11,519 nucleotides of DNA. Origin: SZUA-36 sp964650905 (lineage in GTDB: Bacteria > Pseudomonadota > Gammaproteobacteria > Xanthomonadales > SZUA-36). The stretch covers positions 1 through 11,519 of the forward strand of contig CAZYVH010000091.1 in NCBI GenBank assembly GCA_964650905.1, in the 5' to 3' direction. Made by a program: the position numbers and the translations under genes. The notes under the pieces are model-generated. The model did not search any database and had not been told where the DNA came from. It saw only the letters and a list, made by a program, of their open reading frames with translations. Shown here in pieces: positions 8,656 to 11,519 of the stretch. Numbering within the stretch: the first letter of the stretch is position 1; each line of letters opens with the position of its first letter.

Positions 8656-9612
8656 ATGAAACACCGCAGGCCGGAAGTACCGGAACCTGCTCATCCTGAG
8701 CGGCGCAGGGATTCTCTGCCCTGGCAGAAGGCGATACCAGAGGTAGAAGATCCAGAAGCGAAAAGACGGGTGAACAGTATTCTCAGTAGCCCGTCCTACC
8801 GGGTGGCTGTTGAGGACAGGGAATTTCTAGAGGGCGATGCAGCGCGTGGTGTGCGCTTGCAACTGGATTATCTCAAGCCGGAAAAACAGCTCAGAAAACA
8901 CGGCATACACGAGACGATCGTCGTTTTCGGCAGTACCCGAATTGTTGAACCGGTGACCGCCAGGAAAAATGTCAAGCGGTTACGCAAGTGCCTGGTGGAG
9001 GACCCTGAAAACCAGCTAATTGGACGACGTCTGAAGGTGGCGGAACGAATCCTGGCCAAGAGCCATTACTATGATGTGGGCCGGGAATTTTCGCGTATTG
9101 TGGCATCCGCCGATGGCGGTCCGCCCGATTCCCGCCTGGTGGTGATGACTGGCGGTGGGCCTGGTATGATGGAAGCGGCCAACCGTGGCGCGTTTGATGC
9201 CGGGGCCAAATCGGCCGGCTTGAATATTTCCCTGCCTTATGAACAGTTCCCGAACCCATATGTGACACCGGATTTGTGTTTCCAATTTCACTACTTCGCA
9301 TTGCGCAAGCTGCATTTCCTGAAGCGGGCCAGGGCACTGGTGGCATTTCCGGGCGGGTTTGGCACATTGGATGAGTTGTTTGAAACACTGACGCTGGTGC
9401 AAACGCGCAAGATCAAACCGTTGCCGGTGGTGCTGGTGGGGGAAGATTATTGGCGCAGCTTGATCGATTTCAATTTCATGGTAGACGAAGGTGTCATCGA
9501 TGCGGAGGACCGTGAATTATTTTGGTTTGCAGAAACCGCCGAGGACATATGGGAAGGCCTGTTGTGCTGGTATGAGAAGCTGGGAGAGCCGCTCATACGT
9601 GAACCGTCATGA
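8656..9612 (+). CDS. LOG-family Rossmann-fold protein (TIGR00730-like), long form
   Basis: A 318-residue protein of the lysine decarboxylase-like/LOG superfamily, some members of which release a free base from a nucleoside 5'-monophosphate. The first Rossmann strand and loop are VVFGSTR at residues 89-95. GGGPGMMEAANRGA starts at 166 and PGGFGTLDE spans 232-240, ending in the family's active-site glutamate (E240). ALRKLHFLKRA supplies the arginine-lysine pair seen just before that motif in LOG proteins. It is longer than a standard LOG of about 190-240 residues. There is a charged N-terminal extension of about 85 residues and an extra helical stretch of about 45 residues between the first strand and the GGG loop. 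Members this long have no proven substrate that I know of. It starts 6 bp after the aldehyde dehydrogenase stop with little Shine-Dalgarno, consistent with translational coupling. Its stop overlaps the next start as ATGA. Confidence 0.9.
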   Translation: MKHRRPEVPEPAHPERRRDSLPWQKAIPEVEDPEAKRRVNSILSSPSYRVAVEDREFLEGDAARGVRLQLDYLKPEKQLRKHGIHETIVVFGSTRIVEPVTARKNVKRLRKCLVEDPENQLIGRRLKVAERILAKSHYYDVGREFSRIVASADGGPPDSRLVVMTGGGPGMMEAANRGAFDAGAKSAGLNISLPYEQFPNPYVTPDLCFQFHYFALRKLHFLKRARALVAFPGGFGTLDELFETLTLVQTRKIKPLPVVLVGEDYWRSLIDFNFMVDEGVIDAEDRELFWFAETAEDIWEGLLCWYEKLGEPLIREPS

Positions 9613-9719
9613 GGATTTCATTCCACGGTGCGGACCAGGGTGTGACCGGCTCCTGCCATATGCTCGAATGCGCCGGCAAGAAGTTGTTGATCGATTGCGG
9701 CATGTTCCAGGGTGGACGC
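9609..9719 (+). pseudogene. 5' remnant of an MBL-fold metallo-hydrolase gene
   Basis: The ATG overlaps the LOG stop codon (ATGA), so this was the third gene of the aldehyde dehydrogenase operon. The first 37 codons match the start of MBL-fold RNA-processing-type hydrolases, with ISFHGADQGVTGSCHMLE followed by LLIDCGMFQGGR. Family resemblance stops at R37 (codon 9717-9719). The frame stays open to a stop at 9948-9950, but from about residue 57 it is only the antisense of the hsp20 coding region. The zinc-binding HxHxDH motif, expected soon after this point, and the whole rest of the roughly 450-residue family length are missing. The product cannot be a working hydrolase. The alternative is a real short protein of 113 residues, which I think unlikely because it overlaps hsp20 by 172 bp. 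Confidence 0.75.
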
Positions 9720-9734
9720 GTGCCGTTGTTGCAG

Positions 9735-9742
9735 TACACTAG
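9735..9742 (+). repeat. Left copy of an 8-bp inverted repeat bordering the hsp20 segment
   Basis: TACACTAG here is repeated in inverted orientation (CTAGTGTA) at 10429-10436. It lies 15 bp past the last recognisable MBL codon and 37 bp from the hsp20 stop. An 8-bp match alone could be chance. Its position next to both gene breakpoints, and its CTAG core, which is often rare in proteobacterial DNA, make it worth recording. Confidence 0.4.
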
Positions 9743-9778
9743 CGACACGCATCCTCAAAGCAGTGCTGCGTCAGGCCA

Positions 9779-10300
9779 CTATGCGGCTTTCACCGGGATG
9801 TGCTTGACTTTTTTCTGGGCCTCAACAGATTTTGGCAGTGTGATGTTCAAAACGCCCTTCTTGAACGAAGGGTCGATTTTGGTCTCATCCACTTCCATCG
9901 GAATCGGGATTGCACGGCGGAACGCACCAAAGGAACGTTCAGACCTGTAAAAGTCCTTGCCTTGCTCCTCTTCCTCCTGTTTTTTCTCGCCACGGATGGT
10001 GAGCAGACCTTCAGTCAATGTGATATCAACATCCTCCTGGTCCATGCCGGGTAATTCCACCTTGACGTGGAAGGCCTTGTCGTCTTCCGTCTCATCGATC
10101 AGGGGATTGACCTGCGCAAGTTCCCAGGGCTTGCCGATTGACGATGGGTGAGTGCCGACCTTCCAGAAATCTTCAAAGAGTCGATCCATCTCCTTGTGGA
10201 GTGAATCCATACCGTGAAAGAAAGACTCAAACGGACGATCTTCGTCCTCCCAGGACCGTAGTCCGCCCCAGCGCCAGGGCATCATTTGTTTCAATGTCAT
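9779..10300 (-). CDS. Hsp20/alpha-crystallin family small heat-shock protein
   Basis: A 173-residue cytoplasmic holdase chaperone that binds unfolding proteins without ATP and forms oligomers. The N-terminal arm has PWRWGGL and an amphipathic segment, MDSLHKEMDRLFEDFW, at about 31-46, typical of bacterial Hsp20. The alpha-crystallin domain spans about 70-160, with FHVKVELPGMDQEDVDI, then LLTIRGEK, then YRSERSFGAFRRAIPIP. It closes with the hallmark GVLNITLPK at 149-157. The C-terminal IPV at 168-170 is the I-x-I/V motif that docks neighbouring dimers. I chose ATG 10300 because GGAGGT lies 4 nt upstream at 10305-10310. An in-frame ATG at 10426 would add 42 residues unlike any Hsp20. No clear RpoH promoter is visible. 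Both flanking genes are truncated, so this gene may be a later arrival. Confidence 0.95.
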   Translation of the reverse strand: MTLKQMMPWRWGGLRSWEDEDRPFESFFHGMDSLHKEMDRLFEDFWKVGTHPSSIGKPWELAQVNPLIDETEDDKAFHVKVELPGMDQEDVDITLTEGLLTIRGEKKQEEEEQGKDFYRSERSFGAFRRAIPIPMEVDETKIDPSFKKGVLNITLPKSVEAQKKVKHIPVKAA

Positions 10301-10428
10301 GTTGACCTCCTTTCCATCAGAGTGATGGACTACGAACAAACGGTACGGTGGGTAATCCGTCTGCACGGAAGTTCTTGCTTTTGTTGCGTCAAGGCAAGCT
10401 CTTTCGAACGAATTTGCCCATCGCACAC

Positions 10429-10436
10429 CTAGTGTA
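10429..10436 (-). repeat. Right copy of the 8-bp inverted repeat bordering the hsp20 segment
   Basis: CTAGTGTA on the plus strand, the inverse of TACACTAG at 9735-9742. It lies 128 bp upstream of the hsp20 start and 27 bp before the end of the DUF202 remnant. Read outward on the minus strand, the left and right edges share a looser pattern: CAG then TACACTAG on the left, and CAGGACAC then TACACTAG on the right. The pair encloses about 700 bp carrying only hsp20. Confidence 0.4.
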
Positions 10437-10463
10437 GTGTCCTGTATTTTTAAAAATCAATGG

Positions 10464-10541
10464 ACCGGTGACCAGTGCGGCCAGACCGGTGCGTAGCCAC
10501 GCGGCATAGGTTCTTTCATTGGCCAGGATGGTACGGTCCAT
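10464..10541 (-). pseudogene. 5' remnant of a DUF202 (YidH-type) inner-membrane protein gene
   Basis: Read from the ATG at 10541, the minus strand gives 26 residues containing DRTILANERTYAAWLRTG and then LAALVTG. This is the conserved cytoplasmic start and first-helix entry of DUF202 proteins, whose consensus is close to RTxLAxERTxLAWxRTxLA. The membrane helices that should follow are absent. The frame instead runs through PLIFKNTGHYTRC into the hsp20 upstream region and stops at 10389. The surviving part is too short to insert in a membrane properly. No Shine-Dalgarno precedes the ATG. It lies downstream of, and parallel to, the CMD gene, so it was perhaps once in the same transcript. Confidence 0.65.
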
Positions 10542-10626
10542 GGAAAGATTGCAGCGTCTGCTTGATGATATGGGGCAAAACGTTATCGATTTAAATAGGT
10601 GTTCGATTGAGTGGCCACTGGGCAGG

Positions 10627-11244
10627 TTAGCGTTTGCCGCGGCTGTTATCACCTGCGGCCTCACCCGATTCCGGATCCCAGGCAAAGGCGACGGTGCGCC
10701 ACATATCGCGGTAGTCGTAATCGGTCTGCAGCGCCAGGTTCAGGCGGTTATAGCTGGAAAAATCGCTCACCAGGTGGATCAACTGGACAATGCCCTTATC
10801 GCTGAGCCCGGCGGCACGTAACCCATCCGTGTCCTCATCGGTAATTGATTTGGCGTCGTTATTGACCTTCAGCGCAAACTCAAGCAATGTTCTCAAGCGT
10901 TCGTCTTGTACCGCGTCGCTGCCCTTGGCGACCAGCGATTTGACGTAGTCCTCATCGGTATCCAGACCATAGTTCAGTATCGTGCAGAATGCGCCCGTGC
11001 AATATGGACAGCCGTTGGCCTTGGAGACAAGAATGCCCACATGCTGTATTTCCGGTAACGTTAACTCACCCATCTGCCAGAGTATTTTTGATGAACCCAG
11101 CTTGGCTTTCATGTATTCCGGGAAATTCATTTCAACAAAAAAATGGTTGGGTACAGCGCCTTCCATGTCCGTCACCCAGGCAAAAAGCTCCTGGATGACA
11201 GGATCTTCAATCGGGTCGGGTTTGATAAGTTTTACGCGCGTCAT
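10627..11244 (-). CDS. Carboxymuconolactone decarboxylase/AhpD-like family protein
   Basis: A 205-residue, all-helical, soluble protein. The core has LTLPEIQHVGILVSKANGC, then PYCTGAFCTIL, the CMD/AhpD signature around the redox pair C79-P-Y-C82. AhpD uses such a CxxC to reduce peroxiredoxin, while other relatives are lactone decarboxylases or peroxidase-like. The position four residues after the second cysteine is normally histidine (CxxCxxxH), but here it is F86, with another cysteine next at residue 87. This casts doubt on classic AhpD chemistry. About 45 extra residues after the core include DYDYRDMWRTVAFAWDPE, and the last ~12 are charged. Start choice is firm, with GGAAGGA at 11252-11258, 7 nt upstream. 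It is transcribed divergently from the gene at 11429 and no peroxiredoxin gene is nearby. Confidence 0.88.
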   Translation of the reverse strand: MTRVKLIKPDPIEDPVIQELFAWVTDMEGAVPNHFFVEMNFPEYMKAKLGSSKILWQMGELTLPEIQHVGILVSKANGCPYCTGAFCTILNYGLDTDEDYVKSLVAKGSDAVQDERLRTLLEFALKVNNDAKSITDEDTDGLRAAGLSDKGIVQLIHLVSDFSSYNRLNLALQTDYDYRDMWRTVAFAWDPESGEAAGDNSRGKR

Positions 11245-11323
11245 GGGCTCGTCCTTCCAGTGTGAATCATTGTAGTTGGTGTTTATAGTTTGTCACGCGT
11301 ACGGAGAAAAAGGTACCCCACAA

Positions 11324-11358
11324 TTGACGGCGCCGGTGCCTAGGCAGGACACTATAAT
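11324..11358 (+). promoter_or_regulatory. Candidate promoter for the gene at 11429, with an over-long spacer
   Basis: A perfect TATAAT lies at 11353-11358 and a good TTGACG at 11324-11329, but 23 bp separate them instead of about 17. No -35 box is found at the proper distance. Either the -10 depends on an activator or the TTGACG is unrelated. Transcription would begin near 11365, giving a leader of about 64 nt. Confidence 0.4.
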
Positions 11359-11368
11359 ATTGCATCAT

Positions 11369-11398
11369 GCAGCACGGTCGATACAGCGCTGCTTTTTT
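11369..11398 (+). terminator. Attenuator-like hairpin and T-run in the leader of the gene at 11429
   Basis: GCAGC at 11369-11373 can pair with GCTGC at 11388-11392, followed directly by six Ts (11393-11398). The stem has only 5 bp and a 14-nt loop. The right arm also lies in the palindrome CAGCGCTG (11384-11391), an alternative fold. It lies between the candidate promoter and the ribosome binding site, as a transcription attenuator would. Stem strength is low, so this is tentative. Confidence 0.25.
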
Positions 11399-11428
11399 AC
11401 GGGAATAAAAAAATCGGAGGTAAAAGCC

Positions 11429-11519
11429 ATGTTTAAAGACGCCAAGAATTACAGCCAGGATGAGCTGCTGCGGATGTGCCAGGACTTCTTTGGAGGCCTG
11501 TACTGGGCCTGGTATGAGG
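11429..11519 (+). CDS. Unidentified protein, first 30 codons only
   Basis: The ATG at 11429 is preceded by CGGAGG at 11415-11420, 8 nt away, a strong ribosome binding site. The frame remains open for 30 codons to the window edge. The visible peptide begins MFKDAKNYSQDELLRMCQD and then FFGGLYWAWYE, soluble-looking and then rich in aromatic residues, with no signal peptide. I do not recognise the family. It is divergent from the CMD gene, with 184 bp between the starts. Confidence 0.6.
   Translation, partial: MFKDAKNYSQDELLRMCQDFFGGLYWAWYE

Larger units (their letters stand above)
10301..10626. other. Intergenic stretch between hsp20 and the CMD gene: hsp20 leader plus a gene remnant
   Basis: Bases 10301-10428 are the hsp20 upstream region, with its ribosome binding site at 10305-10310. 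On the minus strand it contains TTGACG at 10395-10400 but no matching -10 at standard spacing. The inverted repeat copy is at 10429-10436. The A/T-rich run around 10446-10460 precedes the DUF202 remnant (10464-10541). The rest, to the CMD stop at 10627, holds only a 10-bp palindrome, AGTGGCCACT (10610-10619). I see no intact gene here. Confidence 0.6.

Noticed and set aside
9720..9950. The open frame continuing from the MBL start as a genuine 113-aa protein
   Set aside because: Past codon 37 it loses family resemblance, and from about residue 57 it is only antisense to the hsp20 coding sequence.
10301..10426. A 42-codon upstream extension of hsp20 from the ATG at 10426
   Set aside because: The extra residues do not look like an Hsp20 arm, and the ATG at 10300 has a near-perfect GGAGGT at good spacing.
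10301..10430. A heat-shock (RpoH-type) promoter for hsp20
   Set aside because: I found TTGACG on the minus strand but no CCCCAT-like -10 at 13-15 bp, nor a good sigma-70 -10, so I do not call one.
10389..10685. The full 98-codon minus-strand frame around the DUF202 remnant as an intact gene
   Set aside because: Only the central 26 residues resemble DUF202; the start overlaps the CMD gene and the end is hsp20 upstream DNA.
10435..11354. 10-bp inverted repeat TAGTGTCCTG (10435-10444) and CAGGACACTA (11345-11354) around the CMD gene
   Set aside because: The match does not extend beyond 10 bp, and many such pairs are expected by chance in a window this size.

Overview
The window looks like a chromosomal segment of a gammaproteobacterium. 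The best single clue is a full-length YheS-type ABC-F ATPase that I recognise as close in length (637 aa) and motif order to the Escherichia coli protein. A TonB-dependent outer-membrane receptor confirms a Gram-negative envelope. Base composition is moderately GC-rich and even by eye. I see no rRNA, tRNA, CRISPR array, transposase, integrase or phage gene. Taxonomy below class is not resolvable from what I can read.

Layout, left to right. (1) 1-1554, minus: a TonB-dependent receptor whose C-terminus lies beyond the left edge. (2) 1641-3554, minus: YheS-like ABC-F protein, 86 bp upstream of the receptor. (3) 3731-4849, plus: a class V PLP aminotransferase of the alanine/serine-glyoxylate type, divergent from yheS. 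(4) 4857-7052, minus: a cytoplasmic-type molybdopterin/Fe4S4 oxidoreductase, convergent with the aminotransferase across only 7 bp. (5) 7053-7227: a divergent promoter region with several palindromes. (6) 7228-8649 and 8656-9612, plus: an NAD(P)-dependent aldehyde dehydrogenase and a long LOG-family (TIGR00730-like) protein in one tight operon. (7) From 9609, plus: the first ~37 codons of an MBL-fold hydrolase, joined to the LOG gene by an ATGA overlap and then abruptly truncated. (8) 9779-10300, minus: a complete Hsp20 small heat-shock protein with a near-perfect ribosome binding site. (9) 10464-10541, minus: a 26-codon remnant of a DUF202 (YidH-type) membrane protein. (10) 10627-11244, minus: a carboxymuconolactone decarboxylase/AhpD-like protein with a CPYC motif. 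(11) 11429 onward, plus: the first 30 codons of an unidentified gene with a strong ribosome binding site.

How the genes work together. The metabolic genes (aminotransferase, Mo-oxidoreductase, aldehyde dehydrogenase) are redox or carbonyl enzymes, but they are in separate transcription units and nothing shows that they form one pathway. The only convincing operon is aldehyde dehydrogenase - LOG - (broken) MBL hydrolase.

The most unusual part is 9.7-10.5 kb. Two genes that would converge, the MBL hydrolase and the DUF202 protein, have both kept their 5' ends and lost their 3' ends. An intact hsp20 sits between the two breakpoints, and an 8-bp inverted repeat (TACACTAG/CTAGTGTA) lies at both edges. 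This looks like a replacement or small cassette insertion. I see no clearly new multi-gene system in the window.
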